DNA of 64,000 nt, taken from IMG/VR virus record IMGVR_UViG_3300023179_000074, positions 1 to 64,000 of that record. One strand, 5' to 3'. Of this stretch, positions 26,220 to 34,821 are shown in pieces. Origin of the DNA: a virus. The position numbers were made by a program, and so were the translations under genes. Position 1 is the first letter of the stretch, and the number at the start of each line of letters is the position of its first letter. Below the pieces are notes generated by a model. That model was not told the DNA's origin. It saw nothing but the letters and a program-made list of their open reading frames with translations, and did not search any database.

Positions 26220-28078
26220 TAATACTCCTTAGTTAGTGATGTTATAGAAGGCGTAATTATTCTTATCTTATTTGCAAAATCAAGAGAATTATTAAGAAAT
26301 GGGTATTTAAAGTAAGGCAGTTGATAATCTTGTGTTGTTACAGTTATATCTTTTTCGGGATATACGGGATTATAAACTACTAAACAAACTCCTGGGATTG
26401 TAATTGTTGTATCACCTTCAATTCTTTTAGTATTAATATCAATAATTCCGGATTCAGGAATTGCTAAAATTTGATTGGTAATTTCGGTAATATTTATTAC
26501 AGATCCTAAATTGTCTCTTAGAGTAGAAAAATAATTTCTAAAAATTTTCGTAATTTGATCTTTTAATGCTTCTGGGTTTCTTTTAGAAGTAATGTCACGT
26601 GAGATTTCTAGAAAACTGTTGTCTGAAATACTGGGTGATAAAGGCTCTCCAGGAAAATTAGTACCTATATCTACAGCTACATAGACGGGATCATTAACTA
26701 TAATTTCAGAAGTGGTTACTTTTACTTTTTGCAAGTCATTTAATATAAGTTGTTTTTGCGCGGAGTTTAAATAGCTACCTCTGGTTGTGAGTGATGTGAG
26801 TTTTTCGAGCTTAGGTACAGCATACAAATATATATTATTAAAATTACAAGAGTCAGCAAATTTTACTTGATTAAAAAGAACTCTACTTTCGAGATTAGGC
26901 CTAGAAACACCCAAATCAAAGTAATATTTTAAATGACCTGAAATATAATCCCAATTATTTACCGCTTTAACAGACGAAATAATATTACTGTAGTTTTTAC
27001 TTACATAATTTATAAAATCTTCAGCGGTTATAAGCCTATATTGACTTCTAAATGTATTGGATGCATTGTTTTTTATGTTCGATACGGATTCTCTAGGTAT
27101 ATAAGTTGTACTCGCATCTATATTACTAAACTCTATATTATTAACTTGCTGTGTAGTAATAATATTAAGATTTTCTGGTGTTGTATCGGTTCGAATGGTA
27201 TTAAATCTTGTTGTGTTATAGAAAAACATTTTATTATTGTTTAGTAACCCGGGACCTACTTCACCGATAACACCATTGGTCTTTAAATAATATATTGCAA
27301 CTTCATCACCGGGATTTAACTGCTTTCCAGTTACGTTATTACCAAATCTTATTTCATATCTCTCATTTTCGTTTAATCTAATTTCATAAACTTCAGAGTT
27401 ACTTCTTTCTAAAAATAAAGACTGGACAGGCGACCATTTAGACCACTTAGGACTATCAACCGTATTATCTTTTACGTAAACATCTATATTAAAATGATCA
27501 ATAGGTACGTTTTGGCCTGTAGCGTCAACCACAGTAAGGGTTAATGTTTCGAAAGGCTCACCTACTCCAACATAAATAGGATATTCTGAATATATACCTT
27601 GATATAATAGATTATTATCTTGAAGATCGGTTAAAATTTCAGTATCACTAGAATTTTTTATAAACGTAACGTCTTTATTAAAGCTATAATTTGTACCGTT
27701 TATAGAAAAATATGAATATCTCGGAATCGTATATGTGTTAGGTGGTAGAGAAGCATTAGCTTGTGCTAAAAAAGAAAGTATAGCAGTTTGATTGCCTACG
27801 GGATTATAATTTAAAATTTTTACTATTTTGTTTACGTTTTCAAATAATTCAGCAGTAGTAAAGGTGCTTTCAGAACCAGTTCTATTAAGATAAAATAAGA
27901 GAACATGATATGCATAAGCAATAATATCTATTAAGGAAGAAAGATTACTACCTTCAAAGTTTTGATCAGTAAAAAAATTATTAGAGTTTAATCGAGTAAT
28001 TATTAGACTCTTTAAGCTTTGTGCATCAAACGCAACATAGCTATCTTTCTCTAAAGTAAAATCGTTAAATTCAGCCAT
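26219..28078 (-). CDS. Baseplate wedge protein, gp6/Baseplate_J-like
   Basis: A 619-residue protein, close to T4 gp6 in length. The N-terminus (SLKSLIITRLNSNNFFTDQN, then SSLIDIIAYAYHVLLFYLNR) is the helical start seen in gp6/J proteins. The centre has NERYEIRFGNNVTGKQLNPG, the typical R-F-G-(N/D) segment. The C-terminal region includes VYVAVDIG and VINITEITNQIL. gp6 forms the inner ring of the baseplate wedge that drives sheath contraction. TGTAAATA lies 6 bases before ATG 28078, inside the end of gp25. Confidence 0.85.
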   Translation of the reverse strand: MAEFNDFTLEKDSYVAFDAQSLKSLIITRLNSNNFFTDQNFEGSNLSSLIDIIAYAYHVLLFYLNRTGSESTFTTAELFENVNKIVKILNYNPVGNQTAILSFLAQANASLPPNTYTIPRYSYFSINGTNYSFNKDVTFIKNSSDTEILTDLQDNNLLYQGIYSEYPIYVGVGEPFETLTLTVVDATGQNVPIDHFNIDVYVKDNTVDSPKWSKWSPVQSLFLERSNSEVYEIRLNENERYEIRFGNNVTGKQLNPGDEVAIYYLKTNGVIGEVGPGLLNNNKMFFYNTTRFNTIRTDTTPENLNIITTQQVNNIEFSNIDASTTYIPRESVSNIKNNASNTFRSQYRLITAEDFINYVSKNYSNIISSVKAVNNWDYISGHLKYYFDLGVSRPNLESRVLFNQVKFADSCNFNNIYLYAVPKLEKLTSLTTRGSYLNSAQKQLILNDLQKVKVTTSEIIVNDPVYVAVDIGTNFPGEPLSPSISDNSFLEISRDITSKRNPEALKDQITKIFRNYFSTLRDNLGSVINITEITNQILAIPESGIIDINTKRIEGDTTITIPGVCLVVYNPVYPEKDITVTTQDYQLPYFKYPFLNNSLDFANKIRIITPSITSLTKEY

Positions 28079-28079
28079 A

Positions 28080-28565
28080 TTATTTATTTACAAAATTAAA
28101 CCCAGAATTACTTAATATTCCGGATATACTAAAGCTAGAGTCAGTGCGTATAGAAGGAACGGAGATAATAAGAGTAATTAAGTACTGTGAGTTTGCCTCG
28201 TCTACAACAACATTTATATTTTGCAATACTACTCTTGGTTCAAAAGTACTTATCCCCTCTAAAATTTTAGTTCCAATTTGGTTTGCAGTAATTTCATTTA
28301 ATGGTTGAAACAAATATTGTACTAAATTAAGGCCAAATAAAGGGTTTAAAATTTTTTGCCCAGGTAATGTGTTGAAAAGATTAAAAATAGAGTTTTTAAC
28401 TGCACCGTAATCGTAATTAATAATTAAATCTCTTACTTCTTTTCTTTTTTGAAACTCATTATTTCTTGTATAATCGAATTCAATATCAAGCTTTAAATCT
28501 GTGTAAGTAAACGAGCTATTACTCTTTATAGGTTGCTTAATAGAGTTAACTTTTATTGTAGCCAC
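28080..28565 (-). CDS. Baseplate wedge protein gp25-like
   Basis: The protein has the gp25 core GAVKNSIFNLFNTLPGQKIL, NPLFGLNL and FEPRVVLQNINV. gp25 joins the sheath to the wedge, and its EPR motif is conserved in contractile injection systems. I choose GTG 28565 (MATIKVNSIKQP), because GATAAATA ends 5 bases before it. The longer frame from ATG 28583 adds six residues that overlap this motif. It is co-oriented with gp6. Confidence 0.85.
   Translation of the reverse strand: MATIKVNSIKQPIKSNSSFTYTDLKLDIEFDYTRNNEFQKRKEVRDLIINYDYGAVKNSIFNLFNTLPGQKILNPLFGLNLVQYLFQPLNEITANQIGTKILEGISTFEPRVVLQNINVVVDEANSQYLITLIISVPSIRTDSSFSISGILSNSGFNFVNK
28085..28092 (-). promoter_or_regulatory. T4-type late promoter for gp6, TGTAAATA
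   Basis: TGTAAATA lies 6 bases before ATG 28078, inside the 3' end of the gp25 gene. Confidence 0.45.
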
Positions 28566-28570
28566 AATAG

Positions 28571-28578
28571 TATTTATC
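28571..28578 (-). promoter_or_regulatory. T4-type late promoter for gp25, GATAAATA
   Basis: GATAAATA lies 5 bases before GTG 28565 and decides the start of gp25. Confidence 0.45.
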
Positions 28579-28621
28579 TGCATTTAATTGGTTTAAAAAC
28601 AGTTTTATACTATATCAAAAC

Positions 28622-28629
28622 AATAAATA
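28622..28629 (+). promoter_or_regulatory. T4-type late promoter, AATAAATA
   Basis: AATAAATA lies 6 bases before ATG 28636 in the 70-base divergent gap with gp25. Confidence 0.5.
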
Positions 28630-28635
28630 ATTTAA

Positions 28636-29244
28636 ATGAGTAAGAAATTTGTCAAGATATACGAATCTCACATGCAACGGTATACAGGACAGGGTTTTTT
28701 AGCTGGAGACGTTGTAGTTTTTAAGAAAGATGCACTTAAGGATACGTGGTTCCAGTCATTAGGTTCTAATACACAGGAGAAAATAAAAAGTATGATTTCT
28801 AGCGGACTAAATTTAAGGATATCAGCAATTAAAAATATTTACCCCAATGTAAAGGGTGCAGGTAATACGGATTATACGGGTAGTGATGTTAATGTAGATA
28901 TTACTTCTGAAATAGCCCCGGGCAGATATATGGATTTTGTAACTGTACCGGGCAGAATGCTAGAGCCTGTAAGTTCATACCCTAATTTACCTGATGTACC
29001 TGAAAAGTTCAAAGCAGATGATCCTTCAAAGAGAGTAAATATTAAACCAAAGAAAGTAAAGGACGAGCAACAAGAAGTTCCATTTTATTCGCCAATGAAT
29101 ACCCGTTTATCTGATTTAGGTAATAAAAAGCTATCTACGGGTGATAGGGTTTTAAATAATACTAATGTAAGGATACCTTCTAAGCCTGCAGAAGGTGCAT
29201 CTGATCCCGCGTCATACACAGCTAACTACCTGCCTAAAAGCTAA
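28636..29244 (+). CDS. Plus-strand virion-type protein, unrecognised
   Basis: A 202-residue, soluble protein with a Pro- and Lys-rich second half and a tail like a flexible linker. The N-terminus KFVKIYESHMQRYTGQGFLA is an amphipathic stretch like those of 49902 and 59358. It has a late-type promoter and stands alone on the plus strand between minus-strand operons, ending in a 4-base overlap with gp44. I do not recognise the family. A late-made structural or head-packaged protein is inferred. Confidence 0.55.
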   Translation: MSKKFVKIYESHMQRYTGQGFLAGDVVVFKKDALKDTWFQSLGSNTQEKIKSMISSGLNLRISAIKNIYPNVKGAGNTDYTGSDVNVDITSEIAPGRYMDFVTVPGRMLEPVSSYPNLPDVPEKFKADDPSKRVNIKPKKVKDEQQEVPFYSPMNTRLSDLGNKKLSTGDRVLNNTNVRIPSKPAEGASDPASYTANYLPKS

Positions 29245-30170
29245 AATACATCAGACAGGCTTATTAGGCAAGAATAGCAATTAATTTCCTGATCAGCAAC
29301 AAAAGAACTTCTATAAATATGCTCAGCAACTACTAAGAGACATTTCTTTTTTTGAATATTATCAATGTTAAGAGTATCGATGTAATTAAACAAATCTCTT
29401 AAAAGAGTAAGATAGTCAGAATTAAAGGAATTCTCATTTTCAATAAGAGCTCTTCTAATAGATGTAATGTTTTTCTTTGCTATTTCGTTAAAAATAAGCT
29501 CGCAAACATCGTTCTTGTTACTTTCAGGGAGTAATAATGAGCCAGAGCTTGAAAATTTTTGTAGTTCATTAATAATCTTTCTTAAGTCTGGATAAAGCCT
29601 CTTAATAAATGATAAGAGCTTTGCTTTTTCACCTTCATTTACTGAGATTTTTTCATTTTTAAGAATAAATGCACATCTCTTTAAGACACCATCAAACGGG
29701 GGTGTAAGATCTAATGCTTGACAACGACTTTGTAGCGGTAAAATAACCTTGTATGAATAATTAGCTGTAAGAATAAAGCGGGTAATATGAGCGAATTCCT
29801 CCATTGTATTTCTGAGTGCGCGTTGAGCATCAATAGACAAGCCGTCTGTCTCATCTAAAATAATTACTTTAATTTTACCATCAATACTCCTAGTTTGCGC
29901 AAAGCTAGTAACTTTACTTCTGATAGTGTCAATACCGTTTTCATCGCTTGCATTAATATAAAGATATTGACAATCTAAAATACTGTTAACAATAATTTTA
30001 GCTAATGATGTTTTACCGAGCCCGGGGGTACCTGTAAATAAAAGGTTAGGTATTTCTTTAGTGGTTTTATAGGTTTCTATTATTTTTTTGTTAGATTCTG
30101 TAACAATAAAACTAGATATATCTTTTGGACGGTATTTCTCTACCCACAGACTGTTAAAGTCGGTATTCAT
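29241..30170 (-). CDS. Clamp loader large subunit gp44-like (AAA+)
   Basis: A 309-residue AAA+ protein. It has GTPGLGKT (Walker A, 47-54), KVIILDETDGL (Walker B, ~101-109), LTANYSYK (sensor 1) and the SRC arginine finger at 148-150, all as in RFC small subunits and T4 gp44. It loads the gp45 sliding clamp using ATP. T4 gp62, the partner, was not identified here. It overlaps the dUTPase stop by TAATG and is likely driven from the promoter at 30656-30682. It lies inside the structural region, far from the clamp gene. Confidence 0.9.
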   Translation of the reverse strand: MNTDFNSLWVEKYRPKDISSFIVTESNKKIIETYKTTKEIPNLLFTGTPGLGKTSLAKIIVNSILDCQYLYINASDENGIDTIRSKVTSFAQTRSIDGKIKVIILDETDGLSIDAQRALRNTMEEFAHITRFILTANYSYKVILPLQSRCQALDLTPPFDGVLKRCAFILKNEKISVNEGEKAKLLSFIKRLYPDLRKIINELQKFSSSGSLLLPESNKNDVCELIFNEIAKKNITSIRRALIENENSFNSDYLTLLRDLFNYIDTLNIDNIQKKKCLLVVAEHIYRSSFVADQEINCYSCLISLSDVF

Positions 30171-30649
30171 TACTTCCCGGAAGACCCGAATCCCTTTTCT
30201 CCGCGTAATGATGCTTGTGGCTCACCCCATTCTACAGGCATTGATATATTAAAATACAGTACAAATTGTGCTATTCTATCACCCGCGGCGACTTTATAAT
30301 CGGTATCAGAAAAATTATAAAGCTTAATACCTGCGTCACCTCTATATCCGCAATCAATAATACCAGGGTGGGCAAAGATACTATGCTTAAATCCGAGGCC
30401 GCTACGAGATTCCACCTTAATCCAATAACCTTCTGGAATATCAGCAAATTTTAATCCAACACCCACGATTGCATAATTTTTTGCAGGAATAATCTTATCT
30501 TCAACAGAAAAAACGTCATACCCCGTGTCTGATTCATGGTTTTTTACTGGTAATTTTGCAAGTTCGTGCGTCTTTTCAAATTTTAAGACAGGTAAAAATC
30601 TAAGATTTGGATCGGTATCAGCGTTATTTACAGATTTTATAGAATACAT
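30170..30649 (-). CDS. dut: dUTPase
   Basis: A trimeric-type dUTP diphosphatase. Motifs appear in order: SDTGYDVF (motif 1), ESRSGLGFK (motif 2), GIIDCGYRGD (motif 3), GDRIAQFVL (motif 4) and GFGSSGK (motif 5). It converts dUTP to dUMP, limiting uracil in DNA and feeding dTTP synthesis. ATG 30649 is preferred, with TATAAT 6 bases upstream. A TTG start at 30682 would overlap the promoter. Length of about 159 residues is normal. Confidence 0.9.
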   Translation of the reverse strand: MYSIKSVNNADTDPNLRFLPVLKFEKTHELAKLPVKNHESDTGYDVFSVEDKIIPAKNYAIVGVGLKFADIPEGYWIKVESRSGLGFKHSIFAHPGIIDCGYRGDAGIKLYNFSDTDYKVAAGDRIAQFVLYFNISMPVEWGEPQASLRGEKGFGSSGK

Positions 30650-30655
30650 ATCTGT

Positions 30656-30682
30656 ATTATATAATAGATTCGATAAAATCAA
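30656..30682 (-). promoter_or_regulatory. Sigma70-type promoter for dUTPase and gp44
   Basis: TATAAT (30656-30661) lies 6 bases before ATG 30649, with TTGATT 15 bases further up (30677-30682). Transcription would begin at the start codon. Confidence 0.55.
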
Positions 30683-30684
30683 TG

Positions 30685-30692
30685 TATAAATA
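30685..30692 (+). promoter_or_regulatory. T4-type late promoter, TATAAATA
   Basis: A perfect T4 late -10 motif 5 bases before ATG 30698. It is divergent from the dUTPase promoter only 3 bases away. Confidence 0.6.
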
Positions 30693-30697
30693 TCATT

Positions 30698-31180
30698 ATG
30701 AGTGAAGAATTAAATGAAATGGTCGGAGATTTGTTGTCTCAATTAAATGATGCTAATAAAAAAGCCGAAAAAATTCAAAAAGAAACAGATTTATTAAGCA
30801 AAGAAAACATGGAAAAATTTGTAATTGAGAATGCAGGTAAGCTCATTAAAGAAAGTCTTGAAGTTGTTACTAACGTTAAGGATTACATTTCTTCTGCACC
30901 AGAAAGTAAAGATGTGAGTAGTTTAGCTGATTTAATTGCTGCAACTTCCACAGCAATTGAAACGCTAAATAAAATTATTGTATCTGATAAAAAGAACGAA
31001 ACTATCATAAAAGCAAAAGACATGGATTTAAAGAGTAGAAAGGAACTAAAAGAAAGTGACAATACTACAAAACTACTAGCAACAAGAGAACAGGTGTTTA
31101 AGATGCTTATCGATAGTGCTAATAAAAGTGCAAAAATTATTGATGCTGAAATAATAGAAGATAAAAAATTAGAAAATTAA
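30698..31180 (+). CDS. Possible terminase small subunit (gp16-like)
   Basis: A 160-residue, almost wholly helical protein with coiled-coil character, no Cys and highly charged ends. Its layout resembles T4 gp16 (164 residues): an acidic N-terminus, a central helix pair (SLADLIAATSTAIETLNKII) where gp16 has its FATLMGQMTTTNREIL segment, and a polar tail. A perfect late promoter precedes it. gp16 guides DNA to the large terminase. The match is by length, helix pattern and position, with no diagnostic motif, so it may be an unrelated coiled-coil virion protein. Confidence 0.4.
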   Translation: MSEELNEMVGDLLSQLNDANKKAEKIQKETDLLSKENMEKFVIENAGKLIKESLEVVTNVKDYISSAPESKDVSSLADLIAATSTAIETLNKIIVSDKKNETIIKAKDMDLKSRKELKESDNTTKLLATREQVFKMLIDSANKSAKIIDAEIIEDKKLEN

Positions 31181-32850
31181 CATTCAAACAACTTTTTGTA
31201 GATATTTTTAAATATACTCTTAAAGTCGGGCACAAGATTTTTCATAAATTTAACAAAATCATCCTTCTTAGGGAATTTAGGAATCATACTCTTTAATTTA
31301 GCAAGTATTGTTTTTGGATTAAATTCCATATTAATAAAGTCAGAGAAGTCTATTTTACCTATTATAGGTAATTTAAAATTACATATAATATTTTTTATAC
31401 TTTCTATTGAACTTAGTACACTCATAGGATCTAGGTTTTTTAAATTAGTAGAAGTTATAAGCGATGCAATTTCCGGAAAACTACCTAAATCATCAATAGG
31501 TAGAATATTAGGAATACCTTTTGTACCAGTAAAGCTAATACTATCAGAAAGTATACTAAACGGATTAGTCGCTAAAGATGTAAATCCGGCAATTGAATCG
31601 GTAATAGGAGATAAAATAAAATTAGATATTGAATTTAAATTACCGGTGGGGTCTAAACTCCCTAATCCAAAAGTATTTAAAGTATTGCTGATTTGAGAAT
31701 TATTTAATGCTGAGGAAAACCCGGGTATATTATCTGGTCCTATTTTATTAAAAATTTCATTAACTTTACTTAACGTATTATTAGGAATTTGCATTAGATT
31801 AGAATTATTATTTAAAAAAGAATTATTATTAATGGATATAGGAACAGGTATTTTAAATTCTTGAACTCCTCCTAAATATCTTTCATTAATTGTATTAGTA
31901 TTGTAAATCACATTTCCAGAATTTAATCTTTCTACACTAATAGAGTTTTTTATAGATTTAAAGGACATTGAATTTATAAGCTTTTTTTGTAATAAATCTA
32001 CTCGTTGCATAGTGCCTTCTATGTCTATTTCAAAAAATAAATTAGTAATAAACTGTAAATTTAAATAGCTTCTAGGATTATAACCTATTTTATCATTAAT
32101 ATTGCTAAAATAACATACAAATTCATAATAATCATTAGAGAAGCTATTTTTTAAATTGTTTATTATAGATTGTAATTGGGTAAAAAAATCTTCGTAAAAC
32201 TTTATATCGGTTATTAAATTATTCGAATGTGATTGTGTAGGGTCTGCAGCAACCTGTTGTAACTGTTTATCCAATTTTGTAGTTTGTGAAATTAAATTCT
32301 TCAAGTTATTTCTCATTAAACTAGTATTTTTTTTCTGAAGTTCAAAAGAAAGCTCTAAAGTATTATTGCTAATTTTATTGTTTAGTTGAACTGCATGGGG
32401 AAAAGGTATGCCGAACTTATCTAAATTAAAATCCCAAATAGGACCGGTGTTATCGCTCATTTTGTTCATCATATTTGCCATAATACCAATACTGTCGCTT
32501 ATTTCGCTAAAATAAGAATTTTTATTTTTATTAATTTTATTTTTTATTACATCCGGTAAGGTGTGATATTTTTTTACCCAATAGTAAACATAGTCTAAAT
32601 TTAAGTTTTTAAACTGTTTTTTGTCTAGATCGTTAAAAAACTTAGAAATATTATTTACCGGATCACCAGATTTTAAATTATTTCTATAATCAATGCTAAT
32701 TTGAGCTTCTTCAGTTAAATCCTCATTGGAACCTGCAGAGCTCATTCCAATACTTTTTAGAAATGTTGTATAATTTTGTAGAAACTCTAGCGAATTAGTT
32801 ATATTGGCATCTACCAATTCTGGATATAATGTTTTTGTGGGTGTTCTCAT
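31177..32850 (-). CDS. Virion protein of the baseplate hub region, unrecognised
   Basis: A 557-residue, Asn/Ser/Ile-rich protein. The first 300 residues are helical, including a charged helix around QLQQVAAD. The C-terminal half is low-complexity with repeated SI(L/S) and FSxL stretches, followed by a Lys-rich helix and a terminal KKLFEC. It is the last gene of the hub operon and overlaps its upstream gene by ATGA. Its position beside a hub-like gene suggests a hub or tail-tip component. No family was recognised. Confidence 0.5.
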   Translation of the reverse strand: MRTPTKTLYPELVDANITNSLEFLQNYTTFLKSIGMSSAGSNEDLTEEAQISIDYRNNLKSGDPVNNISKFFNDLDKKQFKNLNLDYVYYWVKKYHTLPDVIKNKINKNKNSYFSEISDSIGIMANMMNKMSDNTGPIWDFNLDKFGIPFPHAVQLNNKISNNTLELSFELQKKNTSLMRNNLKNLISQTTKLDKQLQQVAADPTQSHSNNLITDIKFYEDFFTQLQSIINNLKNSFSNDYYEFVCYFSNINDKIGYNPRSYLNLQFITNLFFEIDIEGTMQRVDLLQKKLINSMSFKSIKNSISVERLNSGNVIYNTNTINERYLGGVQEFKIPVPISINNNSFLNNNSNLMQIPNNTLSKVNEIFNKIGPDNIPGFSSALNNSQISNTLNTFGLGSLDPTGNLNSISNFILSPITDSIAGFTSLATNPFSILSDSISFTGTKGIPNILPIDDLGSFPEIASLITSTNLKNLDPMSVLSSIESIKNIICNFKLPIIGKIDFSDFINMEFNPKTILAKLKSMIPKFPKKDDFVKFMKNLVPDFKSIFKNIYKKLFEC

Positions 32851-34451
32851 GCACTATTAGTATTTAAAAACAAATTATTATAGCTATACGTTTTTATGCA
32901 CCGTAGTTCATTAAAATATTCATTTCCTTTAAATATATGCTTTACTTGCACCACAAGATAAACACCCAGCATCTTGCTATCAAAATCACTGTAAACCATA
33001 GACCCATCTCTATCTATACCTATAAAGACACCTGCAGTTCTGTGTGTTGAACCTGGTACTTTAAACGAAATAGTATTGTTTAAAAAGATAGAATTAAATA
33101 AAACTTCATTTCTACCATCGCTTAATCTTTGATCTCTATCTTCTATATTTGAAAAAACGTTTTTTATATTTTTTTGTAATAATCTATTTTGACCGGGAAA
33201 AAAATTAGGATACGCTGTACCGTTAACACTGAGTTGATCAAACGGCTTAACATAATTCTCTGTATAAACATCAGTTATGTGTTTAATATCATTTTTTTCT
33301 AAGTCTATAGCAAATAATTTTTCTGTTTCACTATAACTGTGTACTGCGGTTGTACATATTTTTTGCTGTGTATACATACCTGGCATAGGATCGTAAACCA
33401 TATTATTAATTGTACCGTATTTGTCCAAAAATAATGCAATTTTTGGTGTAAAGCTTACCGGTTCTAGCAAATACTGTTCGTCTACATTAGAATACAATCC
33501 GAGTTTAAAAGTCTCATAATATTCTGAACCACCAGCAATCTCTGTAGAATTATTGCTGTTATTACTTTTAATAGCTGATTCAAAAGTTTTCTTAAGACTG
33601 GTTAAACTAAATTCGTATTTATCTCTTCGTAACCTTAAAAAAGCTCTATCAAAATTACTATCTTCATCTGAAATATGTCTATCTAAAATATAAGTTAAAG
33701 TATCAATACCTTTAAACCGAGCAGGTGAAGAAAAGAAAATTTCTCTACTTCCTTCATCAAAGTTTTGATTAAAAGTAACTGTGTCATTTTCAGTATTAAA
33801 AAACTCATTTAAAAAATATTTTATTGCTAGTCCTGTCTTAAGACTTCTTTCATCGTTACTTTGATTATTAATATTATCAGTGTCTATATATTTTGATGTA
33901 GTAAAATATGAATTTTTTTCTATTAAAGAATTATATGTCCAATCATGAAAGTATAGTTTTTTAAATTTTTGTCCAGGTTCTTCGCCTTGAATTTCTTCTG
34001 TATTATAAATAACAAAAGTTAAAGAAATTTTAAATGCATTATTTTCGGTATCCCCGGTAAAAAATTTTTCACTGAATTCAGACTCATCTAACTTCGGTAA
34101 AATATCTACTATAAGTAAATCTCTACTATCACCTTTAAAAATAAACCCTTTACTTGGCTTAAATGACTCAGTAGCAGCTCCCTTCAATAAATTAGTGTTA
34201 TCAAAATCAACCATTCGTTCAACTGCATCAAAAACATTATTAATAACAATATAACCTTTAGTATAAAAATCTGTAAAATTTTCTTCAATAACTAATGAAT
34301 TTATAGAACCTATTTTAAGTTCCTGAAGCCTATCATCAGAAGAAAGCAATCTTATATTAAAATAATAAGGATTATTATTTATTGTATCGCTAAATTCATA
34401 TTTTTTAGAATATAAATTAGAAATTTCAGCATTTGTAAATTGCGTGCTCAT
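32847..34451 (-). CDS. Putative baseplate hub protein (gp27-like by position)
   Basis: A 534-residue, beta-rich protein. The N-terminal part (SLVIEENFTDFYTKGYIVIN, then VFDAVERMV) is like the hub domains of contractile tails, where a beta-barrel defines the axial channel. A central helix-rich section, AIKYFLNEFF, and a C-terminal GIDRDGSMVYSDFDSK segment follow. No lysozyme motif is present. It is next to gp53-like 34452-34817. The hub identity is supported by context more than by motif. Confidence 0.5.
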   Translation of the reverse strand: MSTQFTNAEISNLYSKKYEFSDTINNNPYYFNIRLLSSDDRLQELKIGSINSLVIEENFTDFYTKGYIVINNVFDAVERMVDFDNTNLLKGAATESFKPSKGFIFKGDSRDLLIVDILPKLDESEFSEKFFTGDTENNAFKISLTFVIYNTEEIQGEEPGQKFKKLYFHDWTYNSLIEKNSYFTTSKYIDTDNINNQSNDERSLKTGLAIKYFLNEFFNTENDTVTFNQNFDEGSREIFFSSPARFKGIDTLTYILDRHISDEDSNFDRAFLRLRRDKYEFSLTSLKKTFESAIKSNNSNNSTEIAGGSEYYETFKLGLYSNVDEQYLLEPVSFTPKIALFLDKYGTINNMVYDPMPGMYTQQKICTTAVHSYSETEKLFAIDLEKNDIKHITDVYTENYVKPFDQLSVNGTAYPNFFPGQNRLLQKNIKNVFSNIEDRDQRLSDGRNEVLFNSIFLNNTISFKVPGSTHRTAGVFIGIDRDGSMVYSDFDSKMLGVYLVVQVKHIFKGNEYFNELRCIKTYSYNNLFLNTNSA

Positions 34452-34817
34452 TTATTTTGTATTTAAATAATTTTTTATATCTTTTATAATGTCATTTACG
34501 TAAATAGACTTTATAACTCTTATTGACGCACCGGCTTTTACAAATTCCACAGGATTATAGATACTGTTAGCTAAACAAAGCAACCACCATAAATCTATAG
34601 TCTTATAAGCATTATAGCTTATAGAGGTCCAGGGCATTCTATTTGAGATAACCATATAATATACTTTTTCTTCGTCAATATTACTAGGTAAATATATAGA
34701 TTGAATAAGATTGTAGTAATAAAATTCGTTTTCTTTATATACTTTAAATATATTTTCATACCTAGTGCTATTTAGCTTAGGTAATTCTTTAATATTATTT
34801 TGAAAATTGCCTTCCAT
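34452..34817 (-). CDS. Baseplate wedge protein gp53-like
   Basis: A 121-residue protein matching the gp53 pattern: an aromatic N-terminus, then PWTSISYNAY, TIDLWWLLCLANSIYNPVEF and GASIRVI. The W-W and A-N motifs are typical of gp53, which belongs to the LysM-like wedge proteins that clamp the gp6-gp25 assembly. T4 gp53 is longer, at about 196 residues. It is encoded between the tube-junction-like gene and the hub-like gene. Confidence 0.7.
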   Translation of the reverse strand: MEGNFQNNIKELPKLNSTRYENIFKVYKENEFYYYNLIQSIYLPSNIDEEKVYYMVISNRMPWTSISYNAYKTIDLWWLLCLANSIYNPVEFVKAGASIRVIKSIYVNDIIKDIKNYLNTK

Positions 34818-34821
34818 ATAA

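Noticed and set aside
30170-30682. dUTPase starting at TTG 30682
   Set aside because: The first 11 codons overlap the predicted promoter. ATG 30649 has TATAAT 6 bases before it and gives a normal length.
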